Below are positions 7,850 through 16,025 of a stretch of DNA of 42,454 bases, in pieces. The notes under the pieces were generated by a model. That model worked only from the letters and a program-made list of their open reading frames with translations. It did no database searches and was not told the DNA's origin. Where the stretch lies: contig CAZYJR010000035.1 in assembly GCA_964647905.1 (NCBI GenBank), positions 1 to 42,454 of the forward strand, in the 5' to 3' direction. The position numbers were made by a program, and so were the translations under genes. This stretch comes from CAZYJR01 sp964647905. GTDB lineage: Bacteria; Desulfobacterota; DSM-4660; Desulfatiglandales; HGW-15. Position 1 is the stretch's first letter. Every line of letters begins with the position of its first letter.

Positions 7850-7858
7850 GGGTGAAAT
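7842..7858. repeat. 17-bp direct repeat, copy 2 (flanks brnTA)
   Basis: Identical to 7087-7103. This copy overlaps the first base of the oppF stop codon. It also lies within the loop and arm of a CCCTAAT/ATTAGGG inverted repeat (7838-7863). Confidence 0.8.
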
Positions 7859-8832
7859 TAGGGCGCGGCTTTCCAGCAGCGGACGCTGTGGCCGTTTGCC
7901 ACGGGGGTGAGGTGGATGGCCCCGGTCCTGCACTTGTCTTCGGCCAGGGGGCATCGGCCCTGAAATTTGCACCCTGGGGGTGGATTGAAGGGGCTGGGGA
8001 CCTCGCCGGAGAGGCCCTTGAGCTCCTTGGCGGGTTCCGGGGCGGGGGTGGGCACCGAGGAGAGCAGGGCCAAGGTGTAAGGGTGGAGGGCGTTATCGAA
8101 AATGGTGTCGGCGGGGGCGATCTCCATTATCTGGCCGAGGTACATTACCGCCACGGTGTCGCTCATGTAGCCTACCACGTTCAGGTCGTGGGAGATGAAG
8201 AGGTAGCTGAGGGAGAGGCTGTGCTGGAGTTCCTCCAGGAGGTTGATTATCTGGGCCTGGACCGATACGTCCAGGGCGGAGACCGGCTCGTCGCAGATTA
8301 TGACTGAAGGCTCGACGCTGAGGGCCCGGGCTATGCCTATGCGCTGCCTCTGGCCGCCGCTGAATTCGTGCGGGTAGCGCTCGGCGGCTGAGGCCGCTAT
8401 CCCTACCATCTCCAGGAGCTCCGCCACTCTCTCGGCCCTTTGGCTTCCGTTCAAGCGCAGGGTCCTGAGGCCCTCCTCCACGGCCTGGCCGGCGGTCATG
8501 CGGGGGTTCAGGGAGCCCATGGGATCCTGGAAGATTATCTGGAGCTCCTTTCGGAGCGGCTTCATCTCGTCGGGGGTGTAGCGGCTTATGTCCTCTCCCC
8601 GGTAGAGGATCCGGCCTTGATCGGGCTCTATCAGCTTCAGGATCAGCCGCCCCACCGTGGATTTTCCGCATCCGCTCTCCCCCACCAGGCCCAGGGTCTT
8701 GCCCGGCTCCAGGACCAGGTCAACTCCGTCGACCGCCTTTACCCATCCGATCACCCTCCGCAGGAAGCCGCGCCGGACCGGAAAGTGCTTGACCAGGCCT
8801 TGGCCTGTCACGATGGGCCGGCTGGGGGTCAT
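7858..8832 (-). CDS. oppF: Oligopeptide/dipeptide ABC transporter ATPase, OppF type
   Basis: A 324-residue cytoplasmic ATPase. It has Walker A GESGCGKST, a Q-loop region IIFQDPMGSLNPRMT, signature FSGGQRQRIGIARAL, Walker B VIICDEPVSALD and the switch His in FISHDL. The C-terminal oligopeptide extension (HPYTLALLSSVPTP, then CKFQGRCPLAEDKC with cysteines) is characteristic of OppF/DppF, whose tail can hold a [4Fe-4S] cluster. It powers uptake with the OppD-type partner. The ATG overlaps the previous gene's stop as ATGA, so it is translationally coupled. The substrate (oligopeptide, dipeptide, nickel or other) cannot be told from sequence alone. Confidence 0.92.
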   Translation of the reverse strand: MTPSRPIVTGQGLVKHFPVRRGFLRRVIGWVKAVDGVDLVLEPGKTLGLVGESGCGKSTVGRLILKLIEPDQGRILYRGEDISRYTPDEMKPLRKELQIIFQDPMGSLNPRMTAGQAVEEGLRTLRLNGSQRAERVAELLEMVGIAASAAERYPHEFSGGQRQRIGIARALSVEPSVIICDEPVSALDVSVQAQIINLLEELQHSLSLSYLFISHDLNVVGYMSDTVAVMYLGQIMEIAPADTIFDNALHPYTLALLSSVPTPAPEPAKELKGLSGEVPSPFNPPPGCKFQGRCPLAEDKCRTGAIHLTPVANGHSVRCWKAAP

Positions 8833-9815
8833 GGGCGGCCTCCATGCCGCCTATAGAGGACCGGGCAGCGGCTGGAGTGCCCGTCTCCCCAGTCGCACAT
8901 CCCGGGGAAGGTGCTTCTGCAGGCGTCTTCGGCCTTGGGGCAGCGGGGATGAAAAGGGCAGCCCCGGGGTTTGCGGGCGGGGTCGGGCACGGTGCCGGGG
9001 ATGCTCTCCAAGCGCTTTCCCCGCTTTGTCCTCAGGGGGAGGGAGGCCAGGAGCCCCTGAGTATAGGGGTGGAGAGGATCTCTAAAGACCTGCTTTATGG
9101 ATCCGTGCTCTGCGATGGTGCCCGCGTACATCACGTAGACCCTGTCTGCGATGTGGGCCACCACGCCGAGATCGTGGGTGATGTAGAGGAGGGACAGGCC
9201 TCTGGATTCCTTGAGCCTCTTGAAGAGAGCAAGGATCTGTACCTGTATGGTGACGTCCAGGGCGGTAGTGGGCTCGTCGGCAATCACCAGGTCGGGGTTG
9301 CAGGCAAGGGCCATGGCGATCATAACCCTCTGGCGCTGGCCCCCGCTCAACTGGTGAGGGTAGTCGTCCATCCTCTCTTCCGGGGATGGGATGCCCGCGT
9401 CCCTTAAGAGCGCGGCTGCGCGCTCCCTGAGGTCCTGCTCGCTTGCGTCCTCGTGGGCCAGAATGGCCTCCTGGATTTGGTCCCCGGCGGTAAAGACCGG
9501 ATTGAGCGAGGTCATGGGCTCCTGGAAGACCATGGAGATGCGGCGGCCGCGGATCCCGCGGAGCTCGTCCTCGCTCATACCGAGGAGATCCCGGCCGTGG
9601 AACAGTGCGGAGCCCTGCGGGATCGAGGCCGGGGGCACGGGAAGGAGACCCAGGACACCCAAGGCGGAAACGGTCTTCCCGCAGCCGGATTCCCCCACCA
9701 GGCACACGGTCTCCCCGACGCCTATATGGAAGTCTATCCCTTCCACGGCGCGGGCCGTGGCCCTGCGGCCTTGGAAGTCTATATGGAGGTCTTCCACCGA
9801 TAGGAGCGGGGTCAT
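8829..9815 (-). CDS. oppD: Oligopeptide/dipeptide ABC transporter ATPase, OppD type
   Basis: A 328-residue ATPase with Walker A GESGCGKT, MVFQEPMTSLNPVFT, signature LSGGQRQRVMIAMAL, Walker B LVIADEPTTALDVT and ITHDLGVVAH. The C-terminal part has HPYTQGLLASLP and a Cys-rich GCPFHPRCPKAEDAC motif, as in OppD/DppD. It pairs with the OppF-type subunit to drive import. ATGA overlaps with the genes on both sides show a tightly coupled operon. Confidence 0.93.
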   Translation of the reverse strand: MTPLLSVEDLHIDFQGRRATARAVEGIDFHIGVGETVCLVGESGCGKTVSALGVLGLLPVPPASIPQGSALFHGRDLLGMSEDELRGIRGRRISMVFQEPMTSLNPVFTAGDQIQEAILAHEDASEQDLRERAAALLRDAGIPSPEERMDDYPHQLSGGQRQRVMIAMALACNPDLVIADEPTTALDVTIQVQILALFKRLKESRGLSLLYITHDLGVVAHIADRVYVMYAGTIAEHGSIKQVFRDPLHPYTQGLLASLPLRTKRGKRLESIPGTVPDPARKPRGCPFHPRCPKAEDACRSTFPGMCDWGDGHSSRCPVLYRRHGGRP

Positions 9816-10990
9816 CTTTCCCTCAGCTTGGGGTTCATGATGTCCCTCAGGCCCTCGCCGAAGAGGTTGAAGGAGAGCACCACTACCAGTATGGCGGTCC
9901 CGGGCGCAAAGGTCAGCCAGGGGGCGTCGAAGATGAACCTCTTCCCCTCGGAGAGAATATTCCCCCAGGTGGCATGGGGCGGCGGGACCCCGAAGCCCAG
10001 GAAGCTCAAGCCCGCCTCCGTCAGTATTGCCGTGGCTATCCCGATGGTGGCCGAGACCAGGACCGGGGCAATGGCGTTGGGTATCATGTGCCGGAAGATG
10101 ATTCGGCGGTTGCTCACCCCCAGGGCGTGGGCCGCTGTCACGAAGTCCTGCTCGCGCAGGGAGAGGAACTCGGCCCTCACGAAACGAGCGGCCCCCATCC
10201 AGCTTGTAAGGCCGATCACCGCCATTATGTTGTATATGCTGGCCGGAAGGAGGGCCACCACCGTCAGGATCAGGAAGAAGCTGGGGAAGCAGAGCATGAT
10301 ATCCACGAACCTCATGATCAAGGTGTCAATGGAGACAAGGCCTGCGAATAACACCCTGGCAAACCCCCTCCTGGGGCCCCTTTGCCTTGCGAGGAGCCTC
10401 TTGGATAACAGGGGCGAGCCCACTAGGAGGTATCCGAGGCCTGCCACCCCCAGGACGAAGCCCGGTGCGTAGGCGCCTGTTCCTGCCAGCGCTCCGCCCC
10501 CGAGCACCAGGACCGCGCCCAGGGCCTGATCCACCCGGAGGCTCCTCTCGCCGTAGTACCCTGCCGCACCTCCCATTATTATTCCTATGATGACCGAGAT
10601 GCCCACGGCCACGAACCCCACTGTCAGTGAGACCCACGCGCCCTGGAGCATGCGGGCGAAAATGTCCCGGCCCAGATCGTCGGTGCCGAGCAGGTAGATG
10701 CCGAGGGCTGGGACGTCCGCCGGGGGCAGGACCTCGGTATGGGGCCTGGCAAGGGGAGGGCGGAGCTTTTCCTGGAGGCGCACGGTGGCCGGATCGAGCA
10801 CCGGGTCCGAGCCCGAGGTGAGCGCCAGGCCCGCTACCGCCACCATGAAGAAAAGCAGGAAGACCGCAAGGCCTGTGAGCGCCAGGCGGTTTTCTTTGAG
10901 CTCCTCCCAGGCCCGCTCCCTGCGGGAGCGGACCGGGGCCTCGGGGGCCTGTAGTGCCTGTTCTGCCGGGGTCGTCTCGTCCGGGCTCAT
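9812..10990 (-). CDS. oppC: OppC-type permease with an extra hydrophobic insertion
   Basis: A 392-residue inner-membrane permease of the DppC/OppC family. It opens with a cytoplasmic N-terminus, then TM1 (LALTGLAVFLLFFMVAVAG), LGTDDLGRDIFARMLQGAWVSL and the coupling region RAEFLSLREQDFVTAAHALGVSNRRIIFRH. It ends with GLSFLGFGVPPPHATWG and a terminal helix. Family members have about 280-300 residues. Here about 70 extra residues with two hydrophobic stretches (AVLVLGGGALAG and FVLGVAGLGYLLVG) and a basic loop sit between AGYYGE and the normal LIMRFVDIMLCFP segment. The frame and codon use are continuous, so this is a real insertion. Four bases separate it from the preceding oppB. Confidence 0.9.
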   Translation of the reverse strand: MSPDETTPAEQALQAPEAPVRSRRERAWEELKENRLALTGLAVFLLFFMVAVAGLALTSGSDPVLDPATVRLQEKLRPPLARPHTEVLPPADVPALGIYLLGTDDLGRDIFARMLQGAWVSLTVGFVAVGISVIIGIIMGGAAGYYGERSLRVDQALGAVLVLGGGALAGTGAYAPGFVLGVAGLGYLLVGSPLLSKRLLARQRGPRRGFARVLFAGLVSIDTLIMRFVDIMLCFPSFFLILTVVALLPASIYNIMAVIGLTSWMGAARFVRAEFLSLREQDFVTAAHALGVSNRRIIFRHMIPNAIAPVLVSATIGIATAILTEAGLSFLGFGVPPPHATWGNILSEGKRFIFDAPWLTFAPGTAILVVVLSFNLFGEGLRDIMNPKLRER

Positions 10991-10994
10991 ACAC

Positions 10995-11954
10995 CTACAA
11001 CCTGATTCTCGGGTCCACCACCATGTAGAGTACGTCGGAGACGAACGTCCCTACGAGGACCAGTACCGCGGATATGAAGTTCACAGTCAGGATTACCGGG
11101 TAATCCCGGGCCAGGATCGCCTCGTAGGCCATGCGGCCTATCCCGGGCCAGGAAAATATGGACTCTATGATCACCGAGCCCCCTATGAGACCCGGTATGA
11201 TCAGGCCGAACATGGTGACGAAGGGCAGCAGCGCGTTCCTGAGGGCGTGGCGGTAGTGGACCTGCTCCTCGGTGAGCCCCTTGGCCTTGGCTGTTCTCAC
11301 GTAGTCCTGCCCCTCCACCTCCAGCATCTGGCTCCTGACGTAGCGGCTGAGGATGGCTATGCCCCCGGTCGCGCTGAGTACCGACGGGAGGAGTAGGTGC
11401 CAGACGCGGTCCATCAAGACCCTTGGGAGGGATGCGCCGGTGAGCCCGAAGGTCTCCATGCCGATCACCGGTACGTGGAGCCTGGTCACCACCAGGATGA
11501 TCAGGATGTAAGCGAAGAAGAACCCGGGGATGGAGATCAGCAAGTAGGCGAAGAAGGTGGTGGATCTGTCATAGATTCCGCCGCGCCTTATGGCCGAGCG
11601 TATCCCCACTGGGAATGACAGGGTCCAGGTGAGCAGGGTGCCCACGATGAAGAGGGGGAGGCTGTTCAGGAAACGCTCCCATATCTTCAAGTAGACCGGC
11701 TGGTTGTCCTTCCAGGAGACCAGATCCCCTGAGAAGAGGTTCCCGTAGAAGTGCAAGTACTGGACGTGGAGCGGCTCGTCCAGGTGGAAGGCCTTCCTGA
11801 AGCGCTCCACCATCTCCGGGGTGAACTTGGGGTTCATCGGGTCCACCTGGCTGGGCTCTCCCGGGGCCAGGTGGATTATGAGAAAAGAGAGGACCGAGAC
11901 GAAGAAAAGCGTCACGATCTTCTGGACTGCGCTCCTGCCTATGAACGAGAGCAT
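10995..11954 (-). CDS. oppB: Oligopeptide/dipeptide ABC transporter permease, OppB type
   Basis: A 319-residue permease of normal family length. TM1 (IVTLFFVSVLSFLIIHLAPG) is followed by the long periplasmic loop with LDEPLHVQYLHFYGNLFSGDLV. The coupling helix region reads RYVRSQMLEVEGQDYVRTAKAKGLTEEQVHYRHALRNALLP and the end LVGTFVSDVLYMVVDPRIRL. It forms the translocation channel with the OppC-type subunit. It follows the binding-protein gene by 22 bases. Confidence 0.93.
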   Translation of the reverse strand: MLSFIGRSAVQKIVTLFFVSVLSFLIIHLAPGEPSQVDPMNPKFTPEMVERFRKAFHLDEPLHVQYLHFYGNLFSGDLVSWKDNQPVYLKIWERFLNSLPLFIVGTLLTWTLSFPVGIRSAIRRGGIYDRSTTFFAYLLISIPGFFFAYILIILVVTRLHVPVIGMETFGLTGASLPRVLMDRVWHLLLPSVLSATGGIAILSRYVRSQMLEVEGQDYVRTAKAKGLTEEQVHYRHALRNALLPFVTMFGLIIPGLIGGSVIIESIFSWPGIGRMAYEAILARDYPVILTVNFISAVLVLVGTFVSDVLYMVVDPRIRL

Positions 11955-11976
11955 GGTCTGGTCGGCTCCTCCACTC

Positions 11977-14094
11977 TCACTGGGCCGAGAAGTCCGGCGC
12001 CTCTGAGAGCTTTATCCACCGGTTGAACTCGAACATGAAGTTCCCCGTGCGTGTGGGGGTGATCTTCTTGTAGCGGACCCCGCCCTGCTCGTCGGTCTCC
12101 CTTATCACGATGCGCCTGTCAAGGACCGCGGTCCATTTGTTCACATAGAGAAATGTATAGGGCTGCTCCTCGGCTATTATCCGGTGGAGCCGGTGGCAGT
12201 ACTCCACCTGGCGGTCGTGATCGTACTCGCGGCGAATCTTCAGGATCAACTCGTCCGCTTCGGGGTTGCTGAAGCCCACGAAGTTGAGCTTGTGCCTGCC
12301 TATCTGGGAGGAGTGCCATATCTGGTAGAGGTCGGGCTCGATCCCCATGCTCCATCCAAGGACCAGGGCGTCGAAGTCGGATCGATGGACCCGCTCCTGT
12401 ATGAATACGGACCATTCCAGGAGATCGGTGCTCACGTCGATTCCCAGCTGCCTCCAGGCGTCCTGGGCCACCGCCACCACGGCCTTCCTCAGGTCGTTGC
12501 CGCTGTTTGTTATGAGGGTGAACTGAAACCGCCGGCCGTCCTTTTCCAGCCAGCCATGCTTGTTCCTCTTCCACCCCGCCTCCCTCAAGAGCCCGGCCGC
12601 CTTCTCCGGGTCATAGGGGAGGGGCTCCACCTGGTGGTTGTAGTAGTCGGTCTGCTTGGGGAAGGGCCCGGTGATCCTCTCAGCCTGGCCGTGGAGGACG
12701 TAGCGGACTATCTTGTCCACGTCTATGGCCATGCCCAGGGCCTTTCTCACCCTGGGGTCGTCAAAGGGCTCCCTGGCCGTGTTGTAGCCTATGTAGGTGT
12801 AGCCGAAGGAGAGCCCTGAGAAGCTCTGGAACCTCTCGTCCCCCTTGAGGCGGTCAACCTGGTGGGGCTGGACCGAGTAGGAGTCCAGGGTCCCGGCGTA
12901 GAACTCCATCTCCTGGGTGAGGAGGTCAGGGACGATCCTATAGACGTAGCGCCGGTAATTCGGAGGACCCTCCCAGTAGTCCTCGAATCGGTCCAGGATG
13001 ATGTATTGATCCGCCTTCCATTCTTTGAACTTGAAAGGACCGCACCCCACTGGATTGCGGTTGAACCTGCTCTCCCTCATGGTGAAGCGCTCAGGATCCC
13101 TGCCCCTTTTGACGGCCTCTTGCCTGAGCGCGTCGCGGTTGAGCAGGTGCTCTGGCAGGATGCCCATCGTCCATGTCCCAAGGGCCGGAGAGTAAAGCCT
13201 CTTGTAGGTCACCCGGACGGTCAGTCGGTCGATCGCCTCCACGGTCTTTACCGGTTCATAGTCCGAGATCCTGGGGGAGAGGTTCTTGGGGTCGATAAGG
13301 GACTGGTAGGTGAACACCACGTCTTCCGAGTCCAGCACGTGGCCGTCGTGGAAGCGGACGCCCGCCCGCAGGTGAAAGGTTATGACCGGGTTATGCTCGA
13401 TGGGCGGGAGGAGCTCCCGCGCGATATGCTCCAGCCTCTCGGCCGAAAGTTCCGCCCCGCCCGCAGGCCTTACGTACTCCCCGGAAGGGAACGAGTCGAA
13501 GTAGTTGCTGCCGAGTACCGGCAGGAGCCTCTCGAAGAGGTGCTGATCCACCCGCTCCAGGGTGAGGGCGATCCTGGGCGGGGCCTTGACCTCGAGCTCC
13601 AGTGAGCCGGTTTCGCGCTCTATGGTCTCGGTGCGCCGGGCCCCCGGGACGATCTCTACGCGCCGGACGTTGGCCAACGCCTCTTCGGTCTCTTGCGGGA
13701 TCTCCATGGTCCCGCGCCTGGCCTTTTCAATGAGTCCGAGTACGTCGTCGGCCGAAGGGCCGCCCGCGCCCGGCGGGGTCCTTCCGGGATTTACATAAAA
13801 GTAGGCCTTCTCATGGATATCCCATGTCTCGGCCACGCGCCCCCTGAAGCTCAGGTCCCGGTCCCGGTCGATCAGGCCCTCGAACACCAGGGCCTCGATG
13901 TCGCTGCTCGCGCTGTCAGAGGACAAGATGGGGTTTAGGAGGGCCGCATCGCCGATGGACCCTGTTATATATTCCCGGAGCCTGGCGGGGTTCCCGCGGG
14001 TCTGCTCCTCGTATGTGGGCACCCAGAAGTAGGACTGGACCAGAAAGGCGATGATCACCAAGGGCGCGAATATCAGGATTCTTCGTGTGGTCAT
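11977..14094 (-). CDS. Extracellular solute-binding protein family 5, membrane-anchored, with an inserted domain
   Basis: A 705-residue binding protein of the oligopeptide family, first gene of the importer operon. Family blocks: LLNPILSSDSASSDI and VFEGLIDRD near the N terminus, FHLRAGVRFHDGHVLDSEDVVFT at 240-262, RKALGMAIDVDKIV, the repeat-like PEKAAGLLREAGW and, near the end, IIAEEQPYTFLYV. Typical members have 500-560 residues. Here about 135 extra residues (roughly 101-236) sit between the AETW block and the FHLRAGVRFHDG block, which are normally adjacent. The N-terminal helix (ILIFAPLVIIAFLVQSYF) has no lipobox Cys and no clear cleavage site, so the protein is probably anchored by an uncleaved helix. 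I chose ATG 14092-14094; it lacks a good ribosome binding site, and a TTG 48 bases upstream is the only longer option. Confidence 0.88.
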   Translation of the reverse strand: MTTRRILIFAPLVIIAFLVQSYFWVPTYEEQTRGNPARLREYITGSIGDAALLNPILSSDSASSDIEALVFEGLIDRDRDLSFRGRVAETWDIHEKAYFYVNPGRTPPGAGGPSADDVLGLIEKARRGTMEIPQETEEALANVRRVEIVPGARRTETIERETGSLELEVKAPPRIALTLERVDQHLFERLLPVLGSNYFDSFPSGEYVRPAGGAELSAERLEHIARELLPPIEHNPVITFHLRAGVRFHDGHVLDSEDVVFTYQSLIDPKNLSPRISDYEPVKTVEAIDRLTVRVTYKRLYSPALGTWTMGILPEHLLNRDALRQEAVKRGRDPERFTMRESRFNRNPVGCGPFKFKEWKADQYIILDRFEDYWEGPPNYRRYVYRIVPDLLTQEMEFYAGTLDSYSVQPHQVDRLKGDERFQSFSGLSFGYTYIGYNTAREPFDDPRVRKALGMAIDVDKIVRYVLHGQAERITGPFPKQTDYYNHQVEPLPYDPEKAAGLLREAGWKRNKHGWLEKDGRRFQFTLITNSGNDLRKAVVAVAQDAWRQLGIDVSTDLLEWSVFIQERVHRSDFDALVLGWSMGIEPDLYQIWHSSQIGRHKLNFVGFSNPEADELILKIRREYDHDRQVEYCHRLHRIIAEEQPYTFLYVNKWTAVLDRRIVIRETDEQGGVRYKKITPTRTGNFMFEFNRWIKLSEAPDFSAQ

Positions 14095-14274
14095 GGGAAA
14101 GGGGCGCTGGAGCTTGGTTTCATTACAAGGGAATCCGTGCAAAAGTCTTGATCTTAGAGCCTACAAGCGAGAGCATGAACCCGCCCTGCATGGACTGTTT
14201 GCAGGCAGTGTAACACAAAGCCGGCCGGATGCAATTGCGAATGGAGCAAGGCAGCGTCAAAGAGGGGGTGGCAG

Positions 14275-15237
14275 GTGTTCGAGGTATTGGAGAGTGCTCG
14301 CTTTGTGGCCAGGGAAAGCAGCCTGGTAAGGGTGAACCCGGAGGCCGTTGCCTCCTTTGCCCGCGAGCTCGCCTCGAGCAGGTCAAAGCCGCCCCCATGG
14401 GAGGCCTCGTTTCACCTCGGGGGCCCGCCCGAGCGGGTGGCCGCCTATCTCCTGGTCTTGGACACCATAAACTTCTGCTTTTGGCCGCCGCCGGGCGCAG
14501 AGAGGTGGGAGGTGACCCATAAGGGCCGAACGGTCTCGGGCTACAACGGCCTTGCCCTAGCCCTCAAGCTGGCTGTTGAACGCGGCGTGCCTATCACCGA
14601 TGCGGACTTTCTCCGTGAGATCACCCCGGAGGTCCTCGGCGGGATACTGGGGGGCAGGGGGGCTCTCCGGCTCATGGAGGAGAGGAGCTGGGCCCTTAGG
14701 GAACTGGGGGAGGTCCTGGCAAGGGACTACGGCGGGGAGGCCGTGCGGGTGGTGGAATCGGTCAAGGGATGGGCCGTGAGCCTTGCCCGGCTGCTTGCCA
14801 GGAAGCTCCGCTCCTTTCGCGATACAGCCTCCTACAGGGAGCGCGGGATTTTCTTCTACAAGCGTGCCCAGATCTTTCCGGCGGATCTTCACGGGGCCCT
14901 GGGAGGGAGGGGTCTGGGGGAATTCAGGGACATGGAGAATCTAACCGCCTTTGCCGATTACAAGCTCCCCCAGGTCCTTCGCCACCTGGGGATCCTGGCC
15001 TATGAGCCCTCCCTGGCCGCCAAAGTAGACTCTGGCGTGCACCTGGACCCGGGCGGGGCCGAGGAGGTGGAGATAAGGGCCAACACCATTGTCGCGGTGG
15101 ACATGATCAGCCGGGAGACGACGGCGCGGGGGCATCCTCTCAGGCCCTTCGAGATCGACGGGATCCTATGGCACCTGGGCCAGGAGAGCGCCTTCAGGCA
15201 GCGGCCTTATCATCGCACGGCGACAGTGTTCTACTGA
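14275..15237 (+). CDS. qng1: Queuosine 5'-phosphate N-glycosylase (Qng1, DUF2419), queuine salvage
   Basis: A 320-residue protein of the queuosine-salvage family, known from eukaryotes (human C9orf64) and scattered bacteria. It frees queuine base from queuosine nucleotide so it can be reinserted into tRNA. Recognised blocks: YLLVLDTINFCFWPPPG, SGYNGLALALKLAVERGVPITDADFL, FRDTASYRERGIFFYKRAQIFPADL, then FADYKLPQVLRHLGIL with the conserved Asp that contacts the ribose, and EIRANTIVAVD. The GTG start has an AGGGGG site eight bases upstream. It is transcribed divergently from the peptide importer. No queuine transporter or tgt gene lies in the window. Identification rests on motif memory and is fairly firm. 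Confidence 0.82.
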   Translation: MFEVLESARFVARESSLVRVNPEAVASFARELASSRSKPPPWEASFHLGGPPERVAAYLLVLDTINFCFWPPPGAERWEVTHKGRTVSGYNGLALALKLAVERGVPITDADFLREITPEVLGGILGGRGALRLMEERSWALRELGEVLARDYGGEAVRVVESVKGWAVSLARLLARKLRSFRDTASYRERGIFFYKRAQIFPADLHGALGGRGLGEFRDMENLTAFADYKLPQVLRHLGILAYEPSLAAKVDSGVHLDPGGAEEVEIRANTIVAVDMISRETTARGHPLRPFEIDGILWHLGQESAFRQRPYHRTATVFY

Positions 15238-15335
15238 TTATCCGACATCTCAATCGGTATGGCTGTCGCTCAATGGTTTTCTTGAGACGGGAATGTGTGC
15301 TATGGTTCAATCGGTTTGATTTAAAGGAGATAGGG

Positions 15336-15572
15336 ATGAAGAGACCAATGGTCATATCAGACCCTAAGGTCATGATGGGAAAGCCGGTTATTGCTGGAAC
15401 GCGCATCACAGTCGAACTCATCCTAGAGAAACTGGCTGCCGGAGAAACAATCGAGCAGATCCTTGAGGCGCATCCCAGATTGACCAGGGAAGCCGTCTCG
15501 GCCGCGCTCGCATTTGCGAGGGATGCCTTGCGAGCTGATGTGGTTTACCCGGTTGCGGAAGGCGACAGGTGA
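15336..15572 (+). CDS. DUF433-family antitoxin (VapB45-like)
   Basis: A 78-residue protein containing SDPKVMMGKPVIAGTRITVELILEKLAAGETIEQILEAHPRLTREAV, the full DUF433 signature with its winged-helix DNA-binding fold. It is the antitoxin partner of the following DUF5615 protein. The ATG has an AAAGGAGA site five bases upstream. Its stop overlaps the toxin start (GTGA). Confidence 0.93.
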   Translation: MKRPMVISDPKVMMGKPVIAGTRITVELILEKLAAGETIEQILEAHPRLTREAVSAALAFARDALRADVVYPVAEGDR

Positions 15573-15940
15573 ATTTTCTGGCTGACGAAAGTGTAGACCG
15601 TCAAATCGTTGATTGGTTGCGCTTCGATGGTCATGGAGTTTCGTATGTTGCTGAGTTGGATCCCGGAATTACAGATGATGATGTTCTAAGTTTGGCGAGT
15701 AAGGACGCTGCAGTGTTGTTGACCGCAGACAAGGATTTCGGTGAGCTGGTTTTCCGTCAGCGCTTGCACACCAATGGGATTGTGCTACTGCGTCTTGCAG
15801 GGCTATCGCCCAAGAGCAAAGCTAAGATTGTGTGTTCGGCTGTCAGGAATCATTCAACAGACCTTCCACAGGCTTTTTCAGTCATAACGCATACAGCATT
15901 TCGCCTTCGTCGGCTTGAGCCCGCGGCATCTGCTGACTGA
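15569..15940 (+). CDS. DUF5615 PIN-like toxin
   Basis: A 123-residue PIN-like (Mut7-C type) protein: NFLADESVDRQIVDWLR with catalytic Asp/Glu, DPGITDDDVLSLASKDAAVLLTADKDFGELVF with the second acidic cluster, GIVLLRLAG, and a C-terminal beta strand (FSVITHTAFRLRRL). The DUF433/DUF5615 pair is a recognised type II toxin-antitoxin module, presumed to cut RNA. It starts with GTG overlapping the antitoxin stop. The base composition is more AT-rich than qng1 just upstream, which suggests insertion into this spot. Confidence 0.92.
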   Translation: MNFLADESVDRQIVDWLRFDGHGVSYVAELDPGITDDDVLSLASKDAAVLLTADKDFGELVFRQRLHTNGIVLLRLAGLSPKSKAKIVCSAVRNHSTDLPQAFSVITHTAFRLRRLEPAASAD

Positions 15941-16025
15941 AATTCCCTCTGCACCAGTCTTTGAGCTCGACCTCCATAATATCAAAGACTCGTGAACGGG
16001 TTCTGAATATCCGAACTTCTCCAAA

